From NCBI GenBank assembly GCA_013399695.1, contig VXAU01003708.1:36266-100265 (forward strand): a stretch of DNA of 64,000 nt, given 5' to 3'. Below are positions 1-11,798 of the stretch, one piece after another. Source of the DNA: Formicarius rufipectus (Eukaryota > Chordata > Aves > Passeriformes > Formicariidae). Numbering within the stretch: position 1 is the stretch's first letter; the number at the start of each line of letters is the position of its first letter. The position numbers and the translations under genes were made by a program. The notes under the pieces are model-generated. The model worked only from the letters and a program-made list of their open reading frames with translations, was not told where the DNA came from and made no database searches.

Positions 1-119
1 CCCTTCTCTTTTCCCCCCTCATTCTCTTTTTCCCCCTCAATCTCTTTTTTCCCTTATTCTTCCCTCCCTCTTTTTCTCCCCTTTACCTCCCTATTTCCCC
101 CCTTTCCCCTCCTGCCTCT
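1..119. repeat. Polypyrimidine (C/T) low-complexity tract
   Basis: Almost every base is C or T, in irregular runs of C3-6 and T2-6 with only a few scattered A bases. It reads as a degenerate CT-rich simple repeat on the + strand. It lies inside ARL6IP5 intron 1 and may continue upstream of the window. No coding or RNA role is evident. Confidence 0.85.
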
Positions 120-149
120 CCTTAAACAACCACTGTCGCTTTATAAATG

Positions 150-410
150 CAGGAGGTTACAGCCTCCCGTGCGGAGAAGGGACTCGAGAGGAGTCGGATT
201 TATGACTTATTTATTTGCTCTTCGGCGGGGTCTCCCAGCCTGGAGAGCTCCATGTTGCCTCCCTGTTCCATGGGCTGCCCCGCAGGCCCTTTGGTCGGGG
301 CAGAGGCTGCGGGCAGAGGGCAGCGATGCTTTGTGTGCGCAGCAGGAGCCGCATCCCGCGCAGCGATCTGCGCTCCCTCCCGAGCCCGTCCACCGGGCTC
401 TGCTTTGGGT
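150..410. promoter_or_regulatory. CpG-rich patch in ARL6IP5 intron 1
   Basis: There are about 20 CpG dinucleotides in 250 bases, many clustered near 345-400, in a neighbourhood where CpG is otherwise scarce. This could be the downstream shoulder of the ARL6IP5 promoter CpG island, because exon 1 should be upstream. No exon-like translation matching the family was found here, so regulatory function is only inferred. Confidence 0.35.
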
Positions 411-3400
411 TAGAAAAATACACACGGATAAATTCTGCTCCCTTCGAGGCAGGACCATCTGCTACTGCGATGTTCTGTCAGGCCCAGCTTTCCTGAAGAG
501 AGTTAGGAAATAACCTTATAGTCATCTTGTGAAGCAGAGCCTCAGTGACTCTTCTTCAGGTATTGCTTTGGCATCTTTGGTCTGAAAGCTCTTAAGCAAG
601 ACATGCAACGGAGGCTGATGATTAAGCTTTTAATATGGGAACTGGAATACTCCACTCTTCTCAACAAACTGCGCAGATGCTTAAATTGGAGAATTGCCCA
701 GCCTAGGCCAGAGCGGTTTTGGCTGAAGTACATTTTATCTTATATCTTGCAGAGTCTTAAAATTATTCCTCTAAATCCATTTTTTTGGGAGGGTAAGCAT
801 TCTGCATCCTGTTAAGGCTTTTGTAGTTGTTGACCCAGCCTCTAAGTTGGTGACCATTTTCTGGCTTGCTGGGAGCTGCTCTGTGGAAGGACAGGCTCAG
901 AATCCTGCATTTGTTTCTTGATGCATATGATGGTTAAGCGTTCAGCATAGAGGCATGGCGTCTTCTGCTTTTTTATTTGTTGGGGATGTGCTGCAGTGAG
1001 CTTTACAGACTACTAGGCTGGTAAAATGAGACTTCCATGGTCTTGCTTTTCTCATACCATGTTGTTCTGAACTTCTGTGTTCATTTACCCTTGTAGCAGC
1101 ACAATGCTGTAGCCACCTCTCAATAAATAGGTTAATCACAATTTCTCTGGAAGGTTGGGGGAAAAATGTAAACAATATTGATATGTCCAGTGGGAAAACA
1201 AGGATAGTAAAAGCTTTTACACACTCTTCCTAAATTCCTCCTTTTGAACTCTGATTGCTTTTCTTCCAATCAGGGGAGATTTATCACTCAGTTACTTCCA
1301 ACTAATGTGCTGAGGTGGAAGAGGAAGAGAGCCACAGGAGATGGAAACTAATGTCAGAACTGCAATTCTCATACCTTGATATTGAGTGATAAGCCTCTAT
1401 TTTGAAAACTCTAGGTATGAGCAACACCTGGAACGGGATCTTGGCCTCAATAGAGAAAAAGTATCCATTTCTTTTAATAAAAATATTTCTCATTTGACTT
1501 TGGCACAAAGGTAAAGAAAGTTCTCTTGATAGATTTAAATAGCTAACTAAATTGCCTTGCACTTAGTTCTGTACTGGGCAGGAATCCCTGAGTGATAAAT
1601 GATGAATCATGGCTTTTTAGGAACCCCAGGGTTGTATGCAGGCCTAAGGGCAGAATTATTGAAATCCTTTAGATGGTCTTCCCATGATCAACACTAAACT
1701 TGACCCCTGACCAACTCTGCCTGTTCTCAAACCATCTAATTATATAGACAAACTTGTAATACAAAGATAATATTTTCAGCTTTTGCAATACTTGGTAGCT
1801 GTGGTTGTGCTGGGCTGACTCAGATTTTGTAGCCTAGAGCTTTCTTGATACTGGAGATACAATCCTTCTTGCCACAAATTTACTGCCTCTTCTACAACAA
1901 AACTGACCTCTTCAGCCTTTTTCCCTCTCTCTACAAGGTGTGGAATAACCTTACCACAAGCATAGTGGAATTGCGATGATCTCTACTGCATCGTGTCCCT
2001 GCCTTTCTCTTTCCATTTGCCTTGTCCCAGAGCTTCTGTTACATGTAAATGAAGTTCTGGGCTTTGTGTTCGTGTAGATTTACATTCAGCCTGCAGGCCT
2101 GGGGAGAAAATAATAAATCAATGAACAAAAAACTAAAACTCCTGAATTATTGCCACTCCACAAACACAGGCTGGTGGTAGCAGCCTTGTCTCTTCCACGC
2201 TCCCTCCTTGCAAATTCCTTTAAGAATGACTCTGGGTTTGTGTGATTTTTCTTTCTCCCCTCCCCTACAACTCTGTTGGAGTAGATTGCTGAGAAAAGGA
2301 AGGTCTTCACAATATTGTGCCCTTTCTCCCACTTGTAGGGAAACTGGACTGCCCATTCTTACCCTGAGCCAGGGCCCTGTCACTGTGAACCCTCTTGGGA
2401 TATTTATTAAAGTCAATGCCTTCAGTGCCTCCCACCACAGCTTGCAACTCCCTTCAAACAGTCAATTTGGTTAATAAGTGAAATTTGTCTGTTCTTCCAC
2501 CTCCTCCAGCAAGGCCTCTCTGTCATGTAGCTCAAACTTAACTACTTAAATCAATGTAATTTCATCTAGGCTTTTGTTGCCATGTACTTGCTAAAAATTA
2601 GCTTCTAAATCTGACAGTTTCAAAAAGCATGCTGGATTTCAGAGTGCTGCATCTATGTGAGCATCAGAGTGCTCATTCTCTTCTGAAATAATGCTCTCCT
2701 TGCAGCCTAAGGATCGATGGCACTTTTTAAGAACATCTACTGTCCATCTGTACAACCCCAGCAATCGACTGCCTGTCTTTTTTTCTTCCTTTTTTTTCCT
2801 CTCCCAAACCTCTACCTTGGCTGAAACAAAAACTCCAGAGCAGCAAAACATTTCGTTTCTCTCCTGCCTGATGAAATATTAAAAATGAGTGTGCAAAACA
2901 CATAATTTTAAAACCTATGTTGCATAATAATATTAGTATATGACTTCATGAAGGTCTGGCAGTTCTGCAAGAAGGAATTTGCCTCTTGTTCTCAAAGGAA
3001 TGCCAGTGAACAACAGCAGGTATAGAAGCATTGTGAAATCCATGGATGCTGAGGGCTGTCACCTGGAACAACATGCTGTTTATGTGCTACATCTCATTAC
3101 AGCTGTATAACCTCAGTGAAGCTCCAAGTACAGGGAGAGAGGCAGTACTTCATCTTTCAAGTTATTTAAATTAATACACATGAGGAGGGAAGCATTTCAG
3201 TGCTCTAATCTTCCCACTTCTTGGACCTTGGTGAAGCAAAAGGCCTTCTAGAAGAGAATTTTCATGCTTATTTGATGCAGCAGCCTAACTGAGCTGCTCT
3301 AAGTTAAAAAAATGTGGTTCTTGACAAGTGCCAGTCTCCTTCTCAGTGCCTTTGTTCAGACTTGCCTGGTCACGTGCAGAAGAAGCAGATGTGACAGCAA

Positions 3401-6400
3401 CTGCTGAATAATCTCCTCAGTACTGTCATCTGAAATGGAGCTGACTTGAGGACAGAGCTGTCTCACTTTCACTTTTTTTGTGGCGTGTCCTATTTCTGTG
3501 CTCGTGCTGCTGGAGGCTTCTTGTCCTGCACAAAGGATGTGTCTTGCTGTGCCCTTTCTCCCAGCACTACAGCTGTGTGTCCTCCCCATCCCCTGCTGTA
3601 AGGCTGTGCACAAGTGTATGAAACAGCCTGACATGAAGAGGTCATGTGGTGGTAACTCACTGAAAGCAGAGCTTTTTGGGCTTCCCTGAACCTGGGTGAG
3701 AGTTCTGACTTGTGATGCATTTAGGGCAGAGCCTAGAAATATGAATCTAGTGCAAAAAAAAGAAAGCATTTCTTCTTCATCTGTTTCTGTTGGCCAGGGG
3801 TAGCTGCCAGTACTTCTTCCCACACAATTGCACCCCCAGCATCTCTGCTCTCCTGAGGCTGCTCCCATGAATCCAAAGTGTCCTGCAGCCCGACTTGGCA
3901 CAGGACAATGCCTGTGTCCCTGCAGCTGGGCAGGATATTTCCTTTATTTTTGTTTTCTTATTTTCCCTTTGTCTTTGCTTTGCATCAATGCAGATGCTGC
4001 AGGAAGCCTGGGCTCTGCAGGGCAGCAAGGGTGCAATGCAAGTCCCACAGTGACACAGCTGGAACTGAACCTGGGTGATGGCTTTTCCTTGTCAGTTTGA
4101 CTGGAGGTCACAGCATCCTACCAGGGTTGTACCACCACCATAGAGAACAGAGGAGATCATCCACACAGGGTGCTCTGCGCCATTGGCACGCCCAAATGCC
4201 ATGAGTCCTGCCATATTAGCTCCTTTCAGGGTCATGGAAGTTGGTGGTTTTCATGTCCAACATTAAAAGAGTTTTTTTCTGCCCTACGTCATCTGAGCAG
4301 TGTAAACTCAAGTCACCACACCACTGCCATGCTGATAGTTACATGCATTACATTTTTAGGTATTTGAGAGGTCTCATAAATCCCTGCTGAAGGGAACTAT
4401 ATTTAGAAAGTATCTTGTAACGTATTTTATGGCTGGTCACTTACCTTGTCTCTGCAGCTTTGAAAGACTTTCAGCCTCCTTACCTGAGCACAAATTTGCC
4501 ATAATGTGTTCTGACCTCTGTATAAGTAAGGCCAGTGTTGGGGGTTCAGCTGTAGGGTGACTTCAAGGGCTGTTACACAGCTCTCTTTTTCCCCAGGCTC
4601 TGGTGTTCTAAAATAATGTGTCCATGTTTTTTCCTTTCTGGTCTTTAGTTTTTATGTTATTGAGAGCAGCGTGCCAACAGATCTGAGTGAAGTGATAAGA
4701 GAGGTCTGTCTGCCTTCCTGAAAAATGCCATTGCTGGAGAAGAATTTTCTATATATGAATTTCTAGGGTAATCTTAGATTGTGCTGTAAATTACGCTGTG
4801 GGCTAGTGAAGCAATAAGGGGGGAGCTTAGCATGTGACACCCTATCCAGTACTGCAATCACCAGCAGTGAAGTCTGTGGACACATGGCTGATGATTTGAA
4901 TACCAGTTTTCAGTGGCAACTGCAATCCCCATCTGTGTTCCTGTAGCTCTGAATGCCTTCACTTGATACTTCTGTCCACTGTTCCCTTGGACCCGTTGGA
5001 ATGCAGCCCACTTCAGAAAACATGTAATTCAAACCACTTTCCTCAGGAAAGTGGGATCTTCTGAATGCACTGTGCCCCCCACACACTCCCCTTCACATCC
5101 CCTACAGCCAGGCAGTGTTACAGAACCTGTGTCAGACCAGAAAGAAGTGTGGTGTCTTCTTTATAAATATGGAGGGATAGCTCTTCTCCACAAGTTTGTG
5201 AAGTTGTAATGAGAGTAGAGGAAAGAGCAGGGAAGATAAGGCTTTGAGAGCATTTACCAGGCATGTGGAAAATGCAGAGTGGAGCCCTGCCTAGCTCTTT
5301 GTTGCTTCCAGGATTATCTTGTCTGTGGATGTTTTGGCAACAAAAAGTTGTTTGCTGTGAGTTGTCTGAGTAAGTTTGGCCACTTCTGCTCCAAGATAGC
5401 TGTGATGTGGAGGTGACTCCTGCTATAAGAATCTCATATGTCCGGTAGTATGTATATAAACCAGGCACCAATGTGGTCCAGTGATGAGTCACCCTCCTTC
5501 TTCTGCTGCAGAGGAGCACAGATGAAACTGATTTCCATCCAGAGCAATGCTGTTCACTTTTTCCAGGCTGGAAACTTTAGATTGACAATTCAAAGCTAAA
5601 TATAATCTGGCTGGCTACAGGGAGTGACTCAGATGCAACAAGCAAGTCTGCCCTATCACCACTTCCAAAAAGCCCTGTTGGCTTTTTTTGAGGAGCAGAA
5701 GCAGGTGGGGAACAAGTCTGAATTTTAATCTTTTTCTGTCCAGTTGTCTTGTCTCCTGTTGGCACAACTGACTTAGAGATTCAAGAGCCAGTCCTTGCAC
5801 TGAAATAATTCTTGGTGGTTCTTGCTTCTCTAGGGAAGTGCTCCCTGGCACAGCAGGTGAAGTGTTGACATACCAGCATATTTCTTCTGCCCGTGGCGGA
5901 TATGAAGCACAGACCACAAACCATACCATCCTCCTCAGCAGGGGGGTGGAGTGGTGAATCACTGTGCCTGTCAGCTTTGGAACAGCAAGACATGCTGCTA
6001 ATTCTACCAGAGAAAATCTTGAGTATGTCTGGCTTTATTGGGGTGGTGCTGTGCTACAAGGTGTAATAGCTCAGAGCCCTCAGCTGCTGTGTAACCAGAT
6101 CAGTGCATGTACAAGCCAGTAAATCAGAAGGCACATCAAATCATACAACATTTTACTATAGAAGTGAAATACCATAGAGCCTTGACTTTGTGTGAGTACA
6201 GAACCAAGTTCAGCAAGGTCAGTACTGAAAGCCTGACTCTCTGAACAAGCTCTAAATACTTGAGAAGGTGGTTCAAGCAGGTGATGTTCATGCACTGGTC
6301 CAAAAAAGGGACTTGCTGTTTATAGTCCAAAGCTGATGCACTTGATGGCTTGGTTTGCTTAGAGACTCTGATAACAATAATAGAACACAAACCTCATGGG

Positions 6401-7128
6401 TGACTCTCTTGGCAGGCCTGGCTCTCCTTCCTGTAAAACCTTTATCCCATATTCCAGTTCCTTCTGACTCTTGGGCATGCTGTGCTTGGGACTGGGCTTC
6501 CATCTGTTGCACTGGTAATGGTGAGCTCCTTTTGCAGCTTCATACAATTCTTTGGTTGGTTGTAAACTAGTGAGAGGATTTATTCAGAAATGAGAAATAG
6601 TGAAGTAATTTCCTTCACTCCGTATTCTCCTACCTTTCCCATTTTGCAAGCCTAGACAAGATACATGAAAAGTCAGTTCATCTGAAGGTCTAGGCTGAGC
6701 CTGATTTTGCCATGTGGAGGGAAAAGATTGGTCCCTTGGGCAGCTGTTGGCTGCATCTTCTCTCTGGATATCCTGACTCTGGATGTGGTACCAAATGAGT
6801 TGATGCAGAGGTAGGAGGGGTCCTGATGGGAAGTGCTTCTGTTGTAAAGTGTTGCAGAAACTCATTATCCTGGGCTAAGCTCTGGAAAGGAATGTAAAGA
6901 TAAAGATTATCTGAACTCAGTGCTAAGGGTTGCTTATGCAGTTGCACTTGCTGCTTTATTGAGCTTCTGCTGAAGACCTTGGTGAAGGTCTTGACTGTAG
7001 CAACTGCCTGCTCAGTGACTTACCTCTCTGGTGACATTCCTACTGAGCCAGCTGTTCTGCTGTGCACACAAGGCATGAAGGCTCTGAAATTAAACACTTT
7101 TTGTTTGTTTGTTCCCTCTTCTCTGCAG

Positions 7129-7346
7129 ATTTCTGAGTCCCCTGAACATGGTCATTGGTGGCACGGTGGTGGTGCTGGTGTTCCTGGGGTTTGTATGGAT
7201 GTCACACAACAAGGATGTGCTCCGCAAGCTGAAGAAGCAGTACCCAACCACGTTTGTGGTGGCCATCATGCTGTCTAGCTACTTCTTGATCTCCTACCTG
7301 GGAGATGTCATGGTGTTCATGTTTGGGATCACACTTCCTCTCCTCT
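7129..7346 (+). CDS. ARL6IP5: ARL6IP5 coding exon 2
   Basis: The acceptor ends in ctctgcag at 7128 and the donor is gtaagt at 7347. The exon starts with the third base of a split glycine codon (the family has IVG before FLSP) and ends with the first base of a leucine codon. It encodes most of the PRA1 membrane domain and the cytosolic KDVLRKLKKQYPTT loop. Confidence 0.94.
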
Positions 7347-7841
7347 GTAAGTAATTTTTCTCTTCTCTGTGGGGCTAGAGGAGCGTGACTTGAGCTTTTT
7401 CAGATAAGTCTGCCGAGTCTAAATTGGCTGTTGCCTTTGCTATCTCTGTTTTTAATGGTCCCAACAAAGAACTGTGGGGGAAGGGACCCAAAACAGCACA
7501 AGCCATCTTTAATATTGTTATTAAATGGGTACCTGTGGTTAAGCAGTCATTGATACGTCATCATCTTCTAGTGCTGTCATGATGCTGGAATGTGTCTTAA
7601 GATGAGTGCTGCAAGAACTATGCACTCCTGGGGCACTAACAATTAATGAGTGTGTTTCTGTTGTGCAGTGATGTTTGTCCACGCTTCTCTGAGGCTCCGG
7701 AACATTCAGAATAAGCTGCAGAACAAGATGGAGGGAATAGGCTTGAAGAAGACCCCGATGGGCATCATTCTGGATGCTCTAGAACAGCAAGAGGATAGTA
7801 TCAGCAAAATTGCTGACTACATATCTAAAGTGAAGGAGTAG
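7129..7841 (+). CDS. ARL6IP5: ARL6IP5 (PRA1 family protein 3 / JWA), two C-terminal coding exons, 5' partial
   Basis: Join of 7129-7346 and 7669-7841. ARL6IP5 is a small ER and endomembrane protein of the PRA1/PRAF family. It binds ARL6 and the glutamate transporter EAAC1 (SLC1A1) and restrains transporter and cargo exit from the ER (known for the family). The joined exons give 129 residues that follow the human protein closely: FLSPLNMVIGG, the loop HNKDVLRKLKKQYPTT, a long hydrophobic hairpin, then LRLRNIQNKLQNKMEG and the terminus DYISKVKE. Two hydrophobic membrane regions are visible, one in the first ~20 residues and one at about residues 38-75 after the basic loop. The human protein is 188 residues, so about 59 N-terminal residues, including the start codon, are upstream of the window. 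The gene faces LMOD3 tail to tail, as in mammals. No frameshift or missing segment is seen. Confidence 0.95.
7347..7668 (+). other. ARL6IP5: ARL6IP5 intron 2
   Basis: A 322-base GT-AG intron with donor gtaagt and acceptor tgttgtgcag. Nothing else is seen inside it. Confidence 0.93.
7669..7841 (+). CDS. ARL6IP5: ARL6IP5 last coding exon
   Basis: The exon begins with tg, completing the leucine codon split from the previous exon, and continues MFVHASLRLRN. The stop codon TAG is at 7839-7841. It encodes the end of the last membrane segment and the cytosolic C-terminal tail ending KVKE, the expected family terminus. Confidence 0.95.
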
Positions 7842-9415
7842 CAGCTGCAACGTGGCATTCTTGCCTGTTGCAGGGGTGTAGTTGCTATTTACTATTGTTC
7901 AAGCTTGCTTTCAGTTTGTGTACAAAACAGGAAATGCATGTGGTACAGGTTAATAGTTGCAGGATGCAGGTATTCCAAGGTCTTCAGGGCTCCTCTAAGA
8001 ACATAAGAGCAGCAACTTTTTTCTATTGTATAGCAAAATGTTCTGGTGTTTACACAAATACATACTAACGTAATCATGTTTGCTTGTCTCTTCTTCTGGG
8101 GGTAGAGGAGGACGAGATGGAAACCTATGGAATGCAGTCTCTCAAACTGTCTTGTGACAAATTTGTCTATTAAAGTAACATCCCTTTCATCTCAGTTCTA
8201 AAAGATTGCAGTTTAGCCCTGTTATGCTGGGTAGCACCTTCAGCCTCGTGATGCTCAAGGTGAGCTGGAATGTATCAAAAGCAGGTATCTCTTGCACCGT
8301 CCAAATCCCTCCCTTGAATGGTATTACAGAGACCACGTTGCCAGCTTAACTGGCAAGGGGTGACACTTGCAGTATTTGTAACAAGTCTCGGTTCTGTCCT
8401 CACCTCACACTCCTTTAGCAGCCCTGAAACAGTCTACATAGATGTAAGGCATGAAGAGTATACATGGCACTGTGCCTGCCAGTTCCAGTAAAATGTACCT
8501 TTGCTCCCTCCAAAATCCTGATCTGTAGAAACTGCTCCTCTCTGCAGGAGAGCCAAACTTCCCAGTGTACCAGCTAAACTATGGCCAAGCACAGGAGGAA
8601 AAGTTTGCAGATGGGTTGGATAAGCTGGGTTTCTACCCCATTGATGTTTTTAAATACCGCTACTTTAGGACTTACCTTGTTCTGCTTTAGTCTGTGTAGG
8701 CTGTTTGTAAATGGAGGCGTATGTGTGTTCTTGAGTGTGGGTCATCCTTTTCTTTCTTCTTAACCAGAATGCAAAGATATAAGTCAAACATGAATCCTTT
8801 GACTCTGTACTTCTGGCACTTGTCAAAGGAATAAACTACATTTCAGGTTTACAAGTAAAAGCAATAAATGTCAAGATAGATACAGTTTTTGAAAACCCAT
8901 TCCAAATTCATTAAGATATTTGCCTGTTAAAACTTCTGAAGCTGAGAGCAGTGTGGGGGATTCTTTTATATACATATTTTAACTGCCAGCTCTGATGGAA
9001 TCATCTTGATAACAGGAGCTTGCTAACAATGTGCGGGAAGTTGTCCAGGTGATACTCCGTTTCCAGTAATCTTGCATTTCTCTTTTCTAACCAAGTAGTT
9101 AATTTAACAAAAAAGGATCCTTGAAGTTGAAGCTTTTATGTAACTTGCCATGCTGTTTTCTTGTGAACTGCATAGAAATCTGAACACGTCATTCCATTTA
9201 AGTGTTAAAGTGATCAGTATTTATCAAAAATGTCTGTGTATTCCAGCTGAAGAGTCAGTGGCCTGTTCCTCACTTGTAGCGCATGGTCTTTGTTTTTTGA
9301 AAGCTGTTTCCACACTTAAAGAACATAGTAGCCTATGACTTCATCATTACTGTAGAATTTTAAAAACTGCACAGTTACGATGACAAATAAATTCTAATGA
9401 TTTGAAACTGAAGCT
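7842..9415 (+). other. ARL6IP5: ARL6IP5 3' UTR with tandem poly(A) signals
   Basis: The stretch after the stop codon has no recognisable coding content. Candidate poly(A) signals are ATTAAA at 8169-8174 and AATAAA at 8830-8835, 8863-8868 and 9386-9391. The last is followed by a GT-rich element (tgtgcctgtttctgtggttg), the classic downstream signal, so the main cleavage site is placed near 9405-9415. The exact end is inferred. Confidence 0.7.
9386..9391 (+). terminator. ARL6IP5: Distal ARL6IP5 poly(A) signal AATAAA
   Basis: A canonical hexamer about 1.5 kb after the stop codon, followed within about 25 bases by a GT-rich downstream element. It is the best-supported end of the ARL6IP5 transcript in the window. 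Confidence 0.65.
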
Positions 9416-11264
9416 TGTGCCTGTTTCTGTGGTTGGTGGAACTCCAGGAGGGGTGGTGGGAGATCCGCTGTCACCCTGCAGCTCATGCCACAAGCCCGTG
9501 TTGGGGACTAACTTCTGTCTTTGACTGCTCTATGTCTCTGTTAGTTTTGTTGGGGCACGAGGGACCTCTGAACTGAAATGTTGTGGCCTTACTCTTGCAT
9601 CCTGAAAAAGGCTGCTTTACAGAGGTGGAGTAGTTAAGGTATTTGTTCATGCTGTTCCAGTCTCTTATATAACTCTATTTAACTGAGATTTCACATTTCT
9701 TTTAATTACCTGAGAGGGATTTCTGCTCCTAGGATTACTGGGAGTTGTGCCTTGAGCCGTACTAGGAAACCAGCTCTGCTGCAGTCAGGCTAGTGGTGTG
9801 ATTACATCTGGCTGCCTCCCTCCTCCTCGGATCACTGGAGAGGCTGCTGCGGGGAGAACAGGGGTCAGAGCAGGGCATCACAGGTCCTACCCTGCACACA
9901 CTGGTAAGACATGTTTGGCAGCTCCTGGGTGTAGCAGTGATTTGTGCCTGGCAGCTTGAGTTGGAGATGGTAAAGCACTATATTCTCTTTTCCTTTGTGC
10001 TTCCCTGTCCCAGCTGCACTAAGTCTGAGTTGCACTGACCCGGCCTTGAAGCCAGTCTGGAGAGCAGCTGTCCCAACAGCTTTCTGTGGGAGTTACCTTT
10101 TGCATTTGCTGCTGTTCTCCCTACAAGGGCTTGGTCAGAAGTACCAAGCTCCTTCCCTTTCCTGCTGTTATCCTTTACAGAAAGAGTGGGCTGTATGAAA
10201 TGAGTGCAGTGAAAGTGTTACTTTCAATTTTTTGTCTCTGCCATGCAGATGTGGTTCTTCCCCCTTATATGAAACTTAAAAATGACTTGCTCTGCCTTAG
10301 GCAATACATCAGCTGGGTTTCCCAAATCTGGGGCATTACAGTTGCAAACAGAAGCAGAGCCTGAGAAGGAGCTTTACTCGTTTGGAAGGTAAGAGCCTGG
10401 AAAGAGACCAGGTGATAGATAGTGGAAGGACAAGGACACATGAAAATTTGAACTAATGATAGTAGAGACTATCTTGGATTCAAAGAGGTCCTGGACATTG
10501 CTGCTACTACAGGGCTATTACAATAAAAGTGGGAAGGGGAAGCAGGGTGGGACTGGGATTTAGCTGCCAGGGGAAGGTTGCTAGGAGTTACCACTAAGAG
10601 ACTAACTCGTCTGAAGGAAATCCTGCCAGGAGCTGCAAAGCTGTGCCTTTGTAACAACTATCGGACACAGGAAGGCAAGGGAGCTGCATTTTGGCCTTTG
10701 TTCTTTTCCTATGCCTTATAACTTGAAAAAACAAAGAAAAAAGTCCCCAAACTGCTCTTTTGGGGATGCATTTTACAAGAGTGTGATTTACCTGCAGCTG
10801 CTTTACAAAAAATACAACAGAAAAATCTAATGTGATCATAGAGAAGAAAAAAAAAATCACAAAAATATTGTCTACACGCAGCTTTTACTCCCTCATATCC
10901 AGCCCTGCCAGGGCTGTGACACACTATTAACACCCCGTACTAGGAGCAATTACGAGTTTCTTAAATCCCTGGCAAAGAGAGAAGTCAGGCTCGTCCTCCT
11001 GCCACGAGAACAGTGTGGAGAGACCCGAAATGGAATTTCAGTGCACTCCAAGGTGGCTGCAATTAAGGAATACATTAAGACAGAAGTGGATCATTGGGAA
11101 TGAAGATCACAGCTCTCAAAGCAGTGTGCATCATCTTTTTTATGCTGATCAGGTACAATACCCACTAGACTGTTCTGAAATAGAGCTTGAAACGAGCCAG
11201 GCGAGGTGTTTGTTGTACCAGAGCAGTCCTTCTGTCTGTGGGCTCCTGGTTGGTGACAGAAGTG
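9416..11264. other. Intergenic region between ARL6IP5 and LMOD3 (convergent 3' ends)
   Basis: About 1.85 kb separates the inferred 3' ends of two convergent genes. ORFs here are short and unrelated to known proteins. No repeat, RNA gene or CpG island was recognised. Confidence 0.6.
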
Positions 11265-11771
11265 CTGCACACATATTACAGAGAGAGCTTTATTTCATTT
11301 CTGTTTCCTGAGCCTAAAAAATGAAGCTGTATACATGGAAACCAAATACATTTCTCACGGACGAGAGAATAATAAAAGAGCATGTGTGTGAAAAGAAAGA
11401 TAAAGCACAGCGTGTTCCTGCAGAATCTGGCAGCAGAAGGGCAACGTGGAAGCAAAGCAGTTTGCTGACAAACTAGAAAGACAAGGTTATTGATGCCTCT
11501 GAGAAAATACTCCCACAACAAACTGAAGCCTCAAATCCACTTGGCAGACAGATGGCAGCGGGATTGTTTGATACCTGATGGAAATGCTTAGCACTGAGTT
11601 TTCCCATGCCAACCATTTCCACCACACTTATAAAAGTGTGTATCACAAGCTTTGTTCCCAAAGAGTTGAATATACCACCTGGGTTCTGCAGAAAACATCT
11701 GCTGAAACTGTTGTAAGCAAAACTTGAATAGTCCTTATTCCAAGTTGTTTTCTTCAAGTCAGTCTGGTCTC
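11265..11771 (-). other. LMOD3: LMOD3 3' UTR
   Basis: On the - strand this follows the LMOD3 stop codon (11772-11774). An AATAAA appears as tttatt at 11289-11294, and a GT-rich stretch follows it on the - strand, so cleavage is expected near 11265-11275. The boundary is inferred from these signals only. Confidence 0.55.
11289..11294 (-). terminator. LMOD3: LMOD3 poly(A) signal AATAAA
   Basis: The complement reads AATAAA, about 480 bases downstream of the LMOD3 stop codon, and is followed on the - strand by tgtgtgcagcacttctgt, a plausible downstream element. It was the only such hexamer I noticed in this part of the - strand. Confidence 0.5.
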
Positions 11772-11798
11772 TCATTCCAGCTGCTTTGGCAGCGGCAC
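11772..11798 (-). CDS. LMOD3: LMOD3 last coding exon (8 residues plus stop)
   Basis: The acceptor ccttgtccag is followed by gtgccgctgccaaagcagct and then the end of the frame, giving VPLPKQLE and a TGA stop at 11774-11772. This matches the family's C-terminal pattern V-x-[LV]-P-K (human VQLPKELA) and joins in phase 0 to LKP at the end of the large exon. It is far shorter than automatic ORF calls detect. Confidence 0.88.
   Translation of the reverse strand: MPLPKQLE

Larger units (their letters stand above)
1..7128 (+). other. ARL6IP5: ARL6IP5 intron 1 (3' part), no exon found
   Basis: The interval ends at the acceptor of the first recognised ARL6IP5 exon (pyrimidine-rich tract then ctctgcag, AG at 7127-7128). 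No sequence resembling the family's N-terminal ~59 residues was found in any frame, so exon 1 and the promoter should be upstream of the window. Positions 150-400 are CpG-rich (roughly 20 CpG in 250 bases), unlike the rest of the intron. Several ORFs of 60-180 codons occur by chance, the longest on the - strand at 3356-3901, and none resembles a known protein. No clear transposable element was recognised. Confidence 0.75.

Noticed and set aside
3356..3901. 181-codon - strand ORF in ARL6IP5 intron 1
   Set aside because: No recognisable motif, and antisense in an intron; consistent with chance.
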